This document shows, piece by piece, positions 20,548-32,614 of a stretch of DNA of 34,356 nucleotides. Source of the DNA: Gamarada debralockiae. Its lineage: Eukaryota; Ascomycota; Leotiomycetes; Helotiales; Hyphodiscaceae. Where the stretch lies: contig NXFV01001626.1 of the NCBI GenBank assembly GCA_002803225.1, positions 1-34,356 on the forward strand, in the 5' to 3' direction. Both the position numbers and the translations under genes were made by a program. The notes beneath the pieces are model-generated. The model was not told the origin of the DNA, ran no database searches, and worked only from the letters and a program-made list of their open reading frames with translations. The stretch's first letter is position 1, and every line of letters begins with the position of its first letter.

Positions 20548-21660
20548 TTATTTAAACTCGCAGAGCCACAATCTGAAGCATTCAATGCTCATGTGGATGA
20601 TGTGGCTTGAGGTATGAACGGTTCTTAACTTCGAGGCGTCACTATCGTAGTACTTCGAGTGCTCGTTTGCAGGTGCGATTGGGGAGAGAACACAGCACTT
20701 CTCTAGTTCATGACCTGAAACTAGATCCCAGTGCCAGAAAACGACAACGAAAAAGAGGACGACAACAAGAATGAATTCACCGACGATAATTCCAGGCTCT
20801 TTGTTCCTCTCTGACCAAACGCTGAGAGAGTCTCACGGAGTAAAAGTCCAACGCTAAGTGACACAATCGAGGGCGTCAAGTCGCTCCCAGTTCTCGTTGG
20901 AGATACCTCCTCGTGGATCTTATCCTTAATGGCATGTGTGAATTGGGATCTCCGACGGTCGCCCGCCGAGAGCTTCTTATACATTCAACGCTCCCGAGTC
21001 TCGGTTTTCGCATGTGAATTCCGATACAAGGTATCCGGTCGTTCTCTGCACTGTTCAGCGTTTGCACTCCGCTGAGAAAGGCATCAAACCACGTGTTTGT
21101 CTCCTTTTGTTGCGACGAAAGCGTCTCATCTACCACATTACTTGGAAATACAAGACATCAATCCCTCAGTGGAGAGAGGCTCTGACAGAGCTTCTCGTAG
21201 CCCGCTGTGCCTTAGATCCTTCCTCACTCGGCTTGAGCATTGAGTTCCCTGTCCAGGGCAGCTTGTAGCTATTCAAGATGCATCCTCAGTTGCTGAGATA
21301 GGTTGAATGATTGGCATCTCAATTAATACTTTGTTAGTTAATTTTTCAGTCTTTACATTTCCCTATACTATTCGACGTTTCTCGGTATTTCCCCGAACAT
21401 GTCGAGCTGCAGTTCAATCTAAGAACGGAATGTCTCCGTATCTCCGGTCATTGACATTGCAGCCTACAGAATTGATCCAGACGATCCTACAAAGCTGCTT
21501 CTCAGCTTTCAATCTCGGTGGAGGGTCCAAAGCGCACTTTTCGATATCACAGCTATGAGAAGAAGCTCGACTGTCGACAAATACCGTCTCATCACCGATT
21601 CTCTCATGATTTGAGGCTTCTCGGATGCTTTCGGCAATGGGCAGCGTACAATCAAGATAT
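20548..21660 (-). pseudogene. Decayed minus-strand coding region with a membrane-segment tail
   Basis: Several minus-strand pieces look like coding sequence but sit in different frames. From upstream to downstream they are: about 21660-21435, a frame of some 75 codons (contains CALDPPPRLKAEKQLCRIVW) ending in TAG; about 21290-21240, a helix-like phrase RMHLE..LQAALDRELNAQAE broken by TAG and TGA; 21136-20876, an open frame; and 20832-20548, 94 codons without ATG that include a membrane-type segment (about 20728-20793) with a basic/acidic flank. The family is unknown. A multi-exon gene cannot be excluded, but the internal stops make a decayed gene more likely. Confidence 0.28.
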
Positions 21661-24285
21661 TACAAAACGATTGAATCAAACATGAGGTATAAGCTCCACT
21701 TATACCACTACACTCAACTTAAGCTTTTCACCACTGGCAAACCCATCCATCCAGGGAATGGGAATCATGGCTGCCATGCTTCATCGCGAAGAAGGTTTCT
21801 ATCGAACTCGCTGATCAGGCATCACAACCAAGATTCGGGATTTGACGACAAAACAAGATTGCAACTAACATAAAAACCGTTACTCGGAGACTCCGACTCC
21901 ACATCGCAATATTCTAAAGTCCATCTGACGTCGCCTCAAACCCGTCACATAGCCCATTGTATTCGCACCAAACGTCACTACGTTCAGATACCCTGTGAAG
22001 GGAGGCGCTTAATGCCTCAATAGATGCGCCTTCACCCGGTCCCACGATCGGCGTTGTAATTACTATACTGAGGAGCTACACATGACAGCGTCTCGGAACC
22101 GTTCACGCGTCTCGAGTTATTCTTAAGTCCTGCTTCCGTACATGGTAATTTCCCTACCGCGTCTGATGTGACTAAACCCTTGGATCTCATATCTAAATTT
22201 TTGCCAATGTGCAAAATATCGATCCCCACGGACCTGTCTCCGAGGCGATCTTCGATGGGTGATGAAGGTTGACCAGCAGGGTTCTCTGAAATCAGGAGAT
22301 GAGGAGATGCTTGCGAAGATAGGATATGACTGGTCCGGAATTCACATCCGTTTATCCCCAACTTGAAATGCGCTGATTGGTCGCTCGCACGTCAGTTCTA
22401 CTTGGTATGTTCGACTGAACGATAAGGCTGCAGGAAAAGGACATTTGAAAGGCTGCGAAAAGAACCGTTTCTAAGAGAGGTTCAAGACATTTGAATACCG
22501 TATGCAGCTGAGTAGTTATCACAAGCTCTCAAGCCAAAGGCTTGGGTGAAAGTACGGTGAGGGGAAGAAAAGCAGAGCGCGGAGGGCTGACCGAAAGATG
22601 TTCTGGAACTGTTGCTAAGAAAGAACGAAACTAATCCCTGCCTTAAGACATAAACGTGTAACAACAGCTTGCATCATACGGACCGCGCAGCTCCTAATGA
22701 TTCTAACTCTTTTTTTTAATGTTGTTGGCCTGTTGCAGGATACATGGCAAAAAGTGTCGGTGGAATTATGAGCATCTGGACATGGCATGTCTATCTCGGA
22801 GGCGGATGTTCCTCCGGATCTCGATTGGAGCGGAGGTAAAAACCGCAGTCGAAGGAGACTCCTCCTGGACGATCAGCAGCCAATGAACCTGCATAGAGGG
22901 GCATGTTATTACGGTATTAAAGACGCCGGAGATATTTCCGTTGAATCACTCGATCCAGTCCTTGAAGACAAGTTGAGATGGCTCAACGGAGTTGACTCAA
23001 GTTTTTCAATGTGTGGAGAGGTCGTAAGCACTGGTCCAGTATAGCGGCTCCATCTTCCAGCGCAGATCATACAATCCCTTTTACCGGGTCCTTGTGATCG
23101 GGAAAACCGGTTCATCTCATGATTGTGGAGAATATACGAGTATCGCCACCAGTCTCCTATCGGCATAGGCAGCATAAATCAACTCACCTGTTGTTTGGCA
23201 GAGTCGCTTCAGGGCTCCATAAACCCCGCATTTCTCTCGGTTCAACCCTCTCTCAGTGGACATCAGAAGAGTCCAACATTCGACGACTCTACTTTCTGTA
23301 CCTCAAGGGTATCACGACCATCCTTAACAATCGCCCACAAACAACTGCGCGGCTGAAATATAGGTAATGCCCTCCTAACGACACAGACGCCAGCCTCGTA
23401 GCCTCGCAGGGAACCCAGTTGACAGGGCGGCACTTGCACGTTAGGCCCGTCGGAACTGCCTAGTGCTCCCTCGAGCCAACCAGGTATTGACGACACACGA
23501 CCATTTTGACAGAACAGTGTCAACCAAACCCCACCACTGGGCTGAAGGAGCTTGTTGACACAAAAGTCCCCTCCAAATATTGTTTCTACAGGTTTATGGT
23601 GCTGCTACGGTGGTGGCGAATCGATCATAAAGTAAATTCAGCACTCGTACCATCAAGCAAACTTCGGCCAGAAGAATTGATCCACTGTCCCTGCAAGCCC
23701 GCAGCCACTCACACCAGTAGACCGTTCAGAGGGCCCTGTATTTTGGGCTGCGCATCTTATAAATAAGCTTGAGATCGTTTTGGCGACCCCTGTCCACGGT
23801 GGACATTGCGGATTTTGCTTCTCATCGATTGCACCTCTCCCATCGGCCTGCGAGACTGTACTCCGATCCCAGTAATTGTGACTTATTTGGATGGCCAGTT
23901 CCGTTGCTTTACTCAGCCTCGAATTCTCCGTGCACAATAGTACCTGGATGTCTTCGCCCACTCTGGAGTTGATCAGAAGAGGAACGTACCACAGAATTCC
24001 ATTTTGTCGAAATCGACGAAGTGAGGAGAGGTCAAGTGGAGAGAGCCAATTAAGACCTAGGCCGTAGATGGTGGCCTCCAATGCACTCCTAGAGGCACAA
24101 CTTTCGACATGTCTGTCGAAACGTCCCTTCACTTGCCAGCCTGCACCAGAAACCCACAATCCTGATATTCTTCGCAACGAATTCCCAGAGGCCAACAATA
24201 TCAACGACTCTGCCTCCCCTTGCTACTTGTGGTTGGTTTTAATACACAAGCACACCCAAATGGCAACGAGCTTAAACTATTAGCT
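21661..24285. other. Long gene-free stretch upstream of the second Zn2Cys6 gene
   Basis: No gene was recognised in 2.6 kb. The longest frame is minus-strand 23653-24204 (183 codons); its composition is unremarkable, it matches nothing I know, and its start lies 80 bases from the regulator's start, so it is not called. A plus frame at 22787-23044 (85 codons) is equally unsupported. The last few hundred bases should hold the regulator's promoter and leader. Confidence 0.4.
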
Positions 24286-26501
24286 ATGTCAAACGCTTTT
24301 CGCAAGATTCGACCCTCATTCGGAGATAGCAGCACGTCCACCAGCAACCCAAGTCAATCCGCATCCGAATCTACGGGATCCGATCCACGCCGTGTCCGCG
24401 ATGAGAAAGAAGTCGAGGGCAGCAGCAGCAACACCACTTCATCGAAACGCCGAAGGGTCCCAGAATCAGTGACTCGCAATGCTTGTCTCAACTGTAAGAA
24501 GGCTCGAGCCAAGGTAAGTCTTCCCCTCTCGGTACAGGACCGCACCAAGCACCCAATGCTAACCAGTTCCCTGAGCTAACTTCTCTCACAGTGCGATGGC
24601 AAGAAGCCTTGCAAGAGATGCGCGTCACGCGTAGAGACCACGGAATGCGTCTACGAGGTGCATATCAAGCATGCAAAGGAGGAGTTGGTTAAGCAGATCA
24701 AGGAGCTTAGAGCGAAGGACCATCTCACCGAGCAAATTCTCCAGGCACTCTCCACCGAAGAAAAAGTCCCCGAGATCCTCGACTGCCTCAAGAGGGGCGA
24801 CACATATGAGAGCATCGTGGAATGGCTGGGTCGGTCCCCTATGGAAGACTTCGAAACTCTTTCTCCTAGAGACTCACAACATTCGACATTCGACAATTCG
24901 GATCACGAAATGGGAGGCGTTAGTTCGACATCCTTTCTATGGACAACCGTGACGTCCAATCAGGCAGTCTTGCATCATTTATTCCAGTTGTATTTTGCAT
25001 GGGTGCATCCGGTACACACACTTTTCAGCGAAGGCTATTTTGTCGACAGCTACAAAAGGCACATGGATAATTACTCCTCTCCCATTCTTGTTAACGCGAT
25101 CTGCGCCATGGCCTGTCATTTGCACTCCGCGACTGAAAGAGATGAGATTGATGTCGAGCAACTGGGAGAGGAGTTCAGTGAAGCGGTACGAGCCAATATC
25201 GACAGTGAAGACAAAAGAATCACCACGACACAAGCCTTTGCCGTCATGTTCCTGGTTGACTGTGCGCGCGCCAATGTGTTGCGAGCCGCAGCCTACTTGA
25301 AGGTCGCCACCAATAATCTGTCCAGCATTGCTCAGCTGGAGATCGAAGGATTCAAAGAAGTATGGAAGAATACTGTCCGTGGCATTCATAACTTGAACGT
25401 GTAAGTCCCTACTTCTTTCTCTGCTTCCCAGACACTAATGAGTTCAGTGAGTGGGCACAGGCGACCTTTCAAGTGCCTCCAATCATGATATCTGCGCCCT
25501 TCGAAGGCATCGAAGATAATGACGACATGCTCGACGATGCAAAATGGTACTTCTACCGATACGTCAACGATCAATGCCCTGCATGGCCGGGTCTACTGGC
25601 CACAACGAACCGAGAAAAGTCGAAACTTATCGGCATCATCAACGATGCTGCAACGAAGATGTATGCATCCCAGGCCGAAAGGTTGACTGCCAACGATGTG
25701 TTGCATCTGTATCAAAGATTCGTGAATTGGCGCGATGAGCTACCAGGCTCGATTGGAAACATTGAGAGCAACAACAGTCAAGCTCTCCCTCATGTGCTCT
25801 CACTGTTGTAAGTGAAAATGCGCTGACGCACAGGAACATCCACTAATCTTTGCAGGATTCTCTATTCGAATGCAGTGATCCAACTCCTCCGGCCCTTGCT
25901 CGACTATGACGGTTTCCCGTCTCTTCTCATGGAAGAAGTTGTTTGGAGAACTGCTCAGGAAGGACTATTTCTCCTCGACGAACATTATAGGACGCAGTAT
26001 ACATGTCGATATCAACCAGTTCTGCAAATGTTCGGGCTTCTCCACCTCACCGATGTCATTTGCCGGTTCTTTCCGAATAGTATCGACGGACCAAGTAAGG
26101 ATGGTGCAACGGCCATACAGTTCGGAATGGAAGTTTTGATGCAATCGTTTCCTGGATTTCCAATAGCAGGACCTTTTCAAGCGATGCTCCGAAGAACAGC
26201 AAATGAATGCTCGGTCGCTCTCCCAAGGAATGTTTCTGATCTCCTGGCTTCACCTCGCCCTCTAAAGCCAAGGTATGGGATAGATGACCTTATTGATGCT
26301 TGTAGCCGACCGTCGTATGTCCAGCCAGCCGGCGAAATTCACAGCAGATATCTGCCATCATTTTCCGTTGACTGGGCAGCTAATGGAGGTTCATACGGTT
26401 TTCATGAACCTCCATCCGGTAGGAGATTGCGAGGTCAGTCTGCGGAGGAGAGGGGTGCCCAAAATCTGATGCAGATTCGTAATCTGCTCAACACAAATTA
26501 A
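24286..26501 (+). CDS. Zn(II)2Cys6 transcription factor, NirA-like layout
   Basis: Four exons, 24286-24513, 24592-25400, 25448-25807 and 25856-26501, encode 680 residues. All introns are GTAAGT..AG and 47-78 bases long. The zinc cluster crosses intron 1: C67-x2-C70-x6-C77-x5-C83-x2-C86-x8-C95. A basic SKRRR at 53-57 just before it is a likely nuclear signal, and the preceding 60 residues are Ser/Asp-rich. A helical segment after the cluster (HAKEELVKQIKELRAKD) could mediate dimerisation. The middle homology region follows, with LYFAWVHPVHTLFSEGYFVDS, a phrase widely shared by the group of fungal regulators often annotated as nitrogen-assimilation NirA-like. That annotation is loose and does not prove a nitrogen role. 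ATG at 24286 is preferred over an upstream in-frame ATG at 24220. The gene looks intact and lies beside a zone of decayed F-box-like genes. Confidence 0.92.
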
Positions 26502-27941
26502 AAAAGATATATGAGTTCCGACATCTTTGCAGAATGATTTCGAACCATCGTGGAGCTCTCTCCACGTTCGTTTTTTTGGAGTATAGCGTGAACTTGAGGG
26601 AATTGCGGTCTCTCGCCAAGTAGGACCTCGAATATGGTGGGCTCCTCGGCGTTCCAATTTATAACCAGTTCGAATGTCGTTAATCCACAAAGTCGTGAAA
26701 TGGACATTCTTGCTGTCCATTGCAGTGACCCGACCTTCACCGTGCAATCGGCGAACCTCGACAATCCTACGACAAAATCGTTTCGGATAATTGCCAGAAC
26801 TCAGCCAGACTTCTATAGTCCTCTAGATTTCTATGCGACAATAATCCCCGTCTGCGCAATATTCCTCCAGCGACCAAGATGTGGGGAAAATATGCAGGTG
26901 TCGAGATGCCATGCCGGAAAAAGTTCGATAGTTCGTTAAGATTTCGCCTGTCCGAGTCTGCACCCATTGAAGGAAGTTCATTTTGTAGGTTCAGGAGGAA
27001 TCACCGTCTTTGGTTTCCAGGCGAGATCGTGCAGTGTATTTCCATGTCGCAACGAAAAGGCGAGGTATTTCGGAAGCATCTCCGGATGGCTATGAGACTC
27101 CCAGCTTCCAGGACGTCTCTCCGCACACAACCACCACAAAATGTCGAATGGAAATGTCCATTTAAGCTTCGATCGCATCGTGTCTATGAGCCATCGCGAC
27201 CTGTCGTTAGCATGGCATGGCTACCGGAGGAAGGATTTCAGGCCTCGCTTCTTTGGTGAACGCCGAGATATTCTCGAGATTGTTGAGGACATTCCACGAA
27301 GCTGGATATCGGGGATGAAACGAAGGATTTTGAGATGACACTGTAGAGTAGTGTCTATTCTCTATCATCACAAGAAACGCATCTCTATTGAAGCAGTGTA
27401 GAGATATGCTTCCTTAGCTCGGGGTGGCGGACAAAGCCCCGACCCCATGTTGAGATTCGCCCCGCTTTTTTTAGCAACGAGGTATGATTGGCTCTCTTAA
27501 ATAACAACTGAAAGCTCGATCGAACCATGCTGTTGCCGATGTCCACAATATGTCCCTACCACGACGGTTCTTCTGCAAGGGGGTATTGGAAAGGGAAAAA
27601 TTAAATTAAATTAAATAAAAAAAAAAGGGGGCCTGAGTCACTTGTTATGCTCGAAAGAAATCCGGAAAAGATTTGATGGACAACCGGAGGTTTTGCTCCT
27701 GCGATATGTTTCAGCGAGTGGGTGTGGCCACGACCATATTAATTGGAAGTTCTCTTCGTTCCTCGCTTCAGCGCCTTCGAAGCTCCAGTTATGGTTCCGT
27801 CAGTTGGAAAGCAAGAGATTGTGGGCTGTTGTCGTGCAACTTTGTTTCCATTGGTACTGTAATTGTGTGATTGCCCCTGCGGCTTCCGTTGAAGGCCCAG
27901 TCTTCGGTACGATGACTAGCTGAGGTCACTTGCTCAAATGA
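26502..27941 (-). pseudogene. Possible decayed minus-strand relic and low-complexity DNA
   Basis: Minus-strand frames 27178-26978 and 26764-26498 have protein-like phrases (LKWTFPFDILWWLCAE; CGLTTFELVINWNAEEPTIF) that resemble the leucine-rich parts of fungal F-box proteins, but they are broken by many stops. The link to the family at 27942-33289 is a guess. A short (ATTAA)n/poly-A/G run lies at about 27600-27630. The stretch 27640-27920 has overlapping plus frames with no clear content. Confidence 0.25.
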
Positions 27942-28295
27942 AAATCATGATATGCTGACATCCAAGCATTCGAAGCAACGAAGTCCCAGGGCCTGAGAAA
28001 CTTGGAGCCTCTTGCCCTCTGCGTCAACTCCACACTCACTGAGGAACATGAATACGAAGAACCTCACACAGGTATCAGCGATGTCTTCACGACTTTGACT
28101 TGGGCCAATCTCAAAGACCTAGGCCACTTGTGGATAAGAGATTCGCCTCTCGGTGCCGTCGTGGTCTTCGAGGTGGTCTATGCAACCAGCCTTGAGCGGA
28201 GCCAGCAGAAGCTTATGAATATCGCCAAGGATACGACTCTTTCAGAGCACGTTCGGGAAATGTTTACCCGACTTCGCGGATCAATCACAAGTTGA
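27942..28295 (+). pseudogene. F-box-like family relic, copy 1 (middle part only)
   Basis: An open plus frame without a clear start, ending in TGA at 28293-28295. It contains LRNLEPLALCVNSTL and then DVFTTLTWANLKDLGHLWI. The second phrase aligns with EVYANLTWLKLKSVS in copy 2 and QLAWPNLKKLSL in copy 3, at the same place in the family's leucine-rich region. The N-terminal F-box part and the C-terminus seen in other copies are absent. It is therefore a truncated copy. Confidence 0.5.
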
Positions 28296-28551
28296 GGATT
28301 CCCTTTCGATGTAGGGGCTTTCCGGGGAGGTGAAAGTTCATTAGTTCAAATCTTCTTAACGATGAAATTTTTGCTAATAGCCACTTTAGGAGTACTCCAA
28401 AGCTGTCCCGGAAGATGATTTCCCAGTGTCTGTCGTCGAAGAAATGTGGCAGTTCGTCAAGGATTTGGTCAGGGAGCAGGTGAAGTTTTCGAGTACGAAC
28501 CGGGGTCGCGAAAGACATATCCCGCAACATTGCTTCAAGAGCTTTCCTCAA
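28285..28551 (-). pseudogene. Leucine-rich minus-strand relic
   Basis: An 88-codon minus-strand frame reading LLPDQILDELPHFFDD and later SSLRRFELMNFHLPGKPLHR, a phrase like the leucine-rich repeats of fungal F-box proteins. It has no partner exons. It may be an inverted fragment of the same family as its neighbours; this is tentative. Confidence 0.3.
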
Positions 28552-28616
28552 CTAGATTCTTTACCACAATCACGTCCGCGGTCTATTTGAGCGATTAGAC
28601 CGACTCAACCCTTATA

Positions 28617-29583
28617 TTGTCCAATTTGTGTGAACAGACGCAGCTCTGGCCGCTTGGTACATCTTCATTCAGAGATCCTGCTGGAGAGTTCCTTGCTGGC
28701 GTCGAGAATCATTTTCACCATTGCTTGCACGGATACATCATTGCGGCACCGCATGCCGTCGGAAAGAATCCGAGAAGTCTTCAGTTGGACGCGGTTCTCT
28801 GCACGTTTTGGAGGAAGGACAAATATCTGATCTACGGGACCTTCTTTCAAACTTGCACCAGCTCTGTGTTTTTCTAACCTGAAAGTCCTCGAGCTTACTT
28901 CTTTCATGGATCCTCTGGGAAGTCCTCGGATGGATAGAATCAACCCATCCATGGGCTCCTTTCTTTCCTCTCGGCCGCTCCTCTCCTCGTGATTCTTAAA
29001 CTCGATATTGATACGGACCACGAGAACAAGAACAACGATTACGAGCCTGATATCACGGAAGTCTATGCGAACCTCACGTGGTTAAAGCTCAAAAGTGTTT
29101 CACCAAGCCGCTACAGGACATGCCCAGTTCCATTCCTAGGATTTGTGGAGCGGCATGCGAATACTGTACGGTCTTTGAGGCTGGAAGACGTCAAATTCCC
29201 CCCCCCCCCCAGTCCATCTTTCAGCAGCAATTACAGTGTGGAGGAGATAAAAGCTACGATTGTCAGGAGCCCTCGATTTACAGAATGCGGCAATGTCAAC
29301 GATTGGCGGAGGTTGGCGCACACACTTCAGAATAAAACGTTTGCTTTGTATGATCGCTCCGGTAATGCACTTGGACGACTGCGACATTTACCAGACGTGG
29401 GATTATGACTTCGACGACTATGATACAACCATGGGAAAGAAGATAATGTACGCGCAGCAGATGTCTCTCTATGTTCTTCAAAAGGGCCGGGGCATCGAAT
29501 TCCCTGTTTATGGAAAGCCTCTTATTCTCGAGCAGCAGGCCATTGAACTGAGTTACGCTGCGTTGATCGTTGATGAGGAATGA
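28617..29583 (+). pseudogene. F-box-like family relic, copy 2 (leucine-rich part and C-terminus)
   Basis: Coding character runs on the plus strand but jumps frame. SNLKVLELTSFMDPLGSPRM (about 28877-28936) is in one frame; a shift near 28985 leads to LVILKLDIDTD, NLTWLKLKSVS and FVERHANTVRSLRLEDVKF (to about 29200), just before a run of ten C. Another shift returns to the first frame for HLDDCDIYQTWDYDFDD and the tail QQMSLYVLQKGRGIEFPVYG, ending at 29583. The same tail and the ERHA..RSLR phrase occur in copy 3. No N-terminal LPTEIW part was found. Stops and shifts make it a pseudogene. Confidence 0.6.
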
Positions 29584-30216
29584 ATGATTAAGAAAGCTGT
29601 GGTATAGAGGAGTACCCACGAAGGGGTTTGCTGTATTACTGAGCAGATTCGAAAAGTTGATGGGGAATGAACATTTGAGCATGTATGATATGGAGAAATT
29701 GAGCGTATATGACAGGGAGGAATACCCAAGGTAAGCAGAGGCATTTCACCAGGCACAATCAAGCCATGAAATCCAACTCAAGTGAAAGACTCAAATTCAC
29801 TTTGGCGAGCCACAAACTTTGGTTGCTAGGCGATTTCATTCCGTGACTTGAAAGTCGCGACATCGAAAACCTTCCACTTCTCTAACGCGATAACGACTCC
29901 TCTGCCATTCGTTGACTTCATATGAGCTCTTCTATCCTTCATGAAAAGAACCTAATAGAGAGCAATCCGAGAACGACACCCACAAGGGTGACCTAGTAAG
30001 TCTCTTCATTTCGACCTCAAAGACTAGAGATAGGTATGGAGAGAGGCACGGAATTAATTCTCTGAGCATGCGGATTCCTGAATTTCCCTGTCCATTAGAA
30101 CAATTGAAAGCAGCGATGCTCCCTTCGGATGCCACGGCGGCGGTAAACTGCAAAGAATGGTTTGGAAAGTCCGAGAGCAGAGAACTGACTCAATACTCGC
30201 AGGAAAAGCCTTCACG
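29584..30216. other. Spacer between family copies
   Basis: No gene was recognised between copy 2 and the start of copy 3. Confidence 0.45.
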
Positions 30217-31717
30217 ATGACCTCTTCAACACCATGTAAACTACCGACTGAAATCTGGGCCCCGATCTTCGAGTTGGTTCCTTTGGCGCTATAGCTAAGA
30301 AACTCCGGCTCGTCAATAAGATTTTCAATGACCTCGGCGCCATCCACGTCTTCAAGACCGTCTACGTGACTGCTCTTGCACGTAGTCTCAAAAGATCTTC
30401 TGTATTACCGAAGATGCGAAAATATGCAAGAATGTGCTAGAGGTGGTGTTCCTAGCCGATCGACCTCATCCTAAACTCACCGAATTCGAATATTGGAATA
30501 CGTGCAAGATTCCGTTGGGTGCTCTACCAGAGGGTTGGAAGAGCCTAGTGAGTCGAATTGGGCCGTTTGCAAGCAGTTATTAAAAGAACAAGACAGGGTA
30601 TTGGGAGATGGTATCGACGTGCGGGTACTACGATGTTGTATTCAGCTCTTGCCCAAACTGGAGTCTGCCATCTCAACAACGTCTTTCAGTCTTATTCAAC
30701 GCTATGACAAGGTGAACAAGATGCATTCTATCACTCCTCTTCTGGATTAGTTTTGTTTCCACGCTATGTTTTCAACCGACAAACTGCTCTATAGTCCAAG
30801 CTTTGTTGAAGATGAGGAGCTTAGATTGGCAACCCTTTTACACAAACCAATCATCACTGGATTATACTCGAGAACAAACCATTTGAAATATCCTCAGCTG
30901 GATGGTATCCCATTTGAATTCTGATCCAAGAATGAGAGCACCACAATTCCGAATTTCTTCCAAACACTGGTACCACCGCGGCCGCCAATCTCAGAGTCCT
31001 AGCACTTACAAGCGTGGTAGGAAGTCCCAAGACTTGTGCAGGAGGAGTGCAAACGCCAATAAGCCGATTTTATTTCCTTCCTTTCAGCGGCCCCACTGCT
31101 TGAGGACGTCACTATTCATTTCCGCACTGTCGACGAGAGAGAGACCCATGGGTCCTGATTGAGCGGAGGCACTTGCTCAACTGGCTTGGCCTAATCTCAA
31201 AAAGCTGTCACTTGACCTTTTCTAGACATTCCAACATTTTTTGTGGGATTCATGGAGCGGCATGCTAAGAGCCTTCGATCTTTGAGAATAGCATCGCTCA
31301 TAATGGTTTACGGACCACAATAGCCTCTGGACACAGCATTAAGGCTCTTCGCTCCATGACCGATAGGAACCCCTCTCAATTACAAAGCGCGACTATGTCT
31401 CAAGTGGAAGACGACCCGAAGACAGGTTTTGAAGATGCTACAGTCGATGGGACTATGTCTTTGAAAAGCTTACACCTGTCATGCAGTTGGAGGAGGTCGA
31501 CCTTTTCACATTGGCGGATATTAAGCGCGTGAAAGAGCAACGTCAATATGAAGAACTGAGAGGTACTTACCGTCGCTTCTATTGGCAGCAGCTATCTCTA
31601 TTTGTCTGTGGTGTTGGGTTTCCGGTTTTCGACCAACCTTTCGTTCTCGAGCAAGAGTTCCACGGTCATTCAAGCTTTGCTGCCATAAGAAAGGACTATT
31701 TCTATCACCTAAGTTGA
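30217..31717 (+). pseudogene. F-box-like family relic, copy 3 (most complete)
   Basis: It begins with ATG at 30217 and reads MTSSTPCKLPTEIWAPIFEL, an F-box-type start, then hits TAG at 30292-30294. Two bases on, in another frame, the sequence continues AKKLRLVNKIFNDLGAIHVF. Later parts in changing frames are WAVCKQLLKEQDRVLGDG (about 30555), NLRVLALTSVVGSPKTC (about 30990), QLAWPNLKKLSL (about 31180), FMERHAKSLRSLRIA (about 31248) and the tail QQLSLFV..GFPVFDQPFVL ending at 31717. So all parts of a protein of about 450-500 residues are present in order, but with several shifts and stops. F-box proteins recruit substrates to SCF ubiquitin ligases; this copy cannot make a whole protein as it stands. 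Confidence 0.65.
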
Positions 31718-32614
31718 ACACCTCTCACTTATGTTAACTAGAAACTGGGTTAGTCACCCATTGTTCCAGATCAAGAACTATTCCGAGGACCACGAATTGG
31801 ATCATTCCTTCGGCTACGGTGGAAACACTAACTCTCCAACTCTCCAACTTTACCTCTCTCCCCCCCGAATCCTTCAGCACTGGCACAGCTACCACAGCTG
31901 TCGTCAACGAAAGGAGACAACAATCTCTTGGGTGTTGTACTGGAGAACGCCAAAGAGAAACAATAGCAGTTCACCCAGAGCAATGAAATAAATAAATCAA
32001 AACATTACTCACATTCTCCTTTTGCTTTAGTGGCATCTTGCCTCCAGTGAAATCTCTAAGATTGTGACGATACTTCATCCCAGACTTGAAACTTGGATCA
32101 CGGGTTATAACGTTATTGTTATCCCTTTCCACCTTCCGCATTTCCACGAAACACAAACTTCACTTGAACTTCAACTATATACTAAAATTCGCTCTGCCTG
32201 ACTCTAATGCTCGCTTATTAGGGCTCGCGTTTCATCCTCGGTCTCCAACCTCGACATCGGAACTCTGCAACTTTCACACATTCGCCGACTCGAGTCTTCT
32301 GATCGTGGTTGGTTGACTTGAGTTGAATAATCGAATATTTGTTCTACGAACATATCTTCAGCAGTGAGAGAGAGACGCGAACAAGTTGTTTGCTGCCAAA
32401 TAGTAAAAATTGACCAGTTTCGTTCAACGATTGACATACGACTTCTCAGCTTCTCAACGAACTCCGACCCTTGATACCAAGTACCCAATAACAACCTTTG
32501 CCACGTAAGCCTCTCTCCATTTCTCAAGACTTCCACTCGTCCCTACCACTCTCGCTTCCTGAGATACCACGAAGCTTGATACTGATTCGGCGATTCGCAG
32601 GCAATACCTGCAAC
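31718..32614. other. Spacer between family copies
   Basis: No gene was recognised in this 0.9-kb stretch. A minus-strand frame at 32204-32536 (110 codons) has no recognisable content. The last part should correspond to the former promoter of copy 4. Confidence 0.45.

Noticed and set aside
23653..24204. A 183-codon minus-strand frame upstream of the second Zn2Cys6 gene
   Set aside because: No recognisable domain, unremarkable composition, and it occupies the likely promoter and leader of the regulator. It is long but could be chance.
27600..27630. (ATTAA)n/poly-A/G run as a second copy of the repeat at 6079-6116
   Set aside because: The shared unit is a simple pentamer; the flanks do not match, so it is not evidence of a common element.
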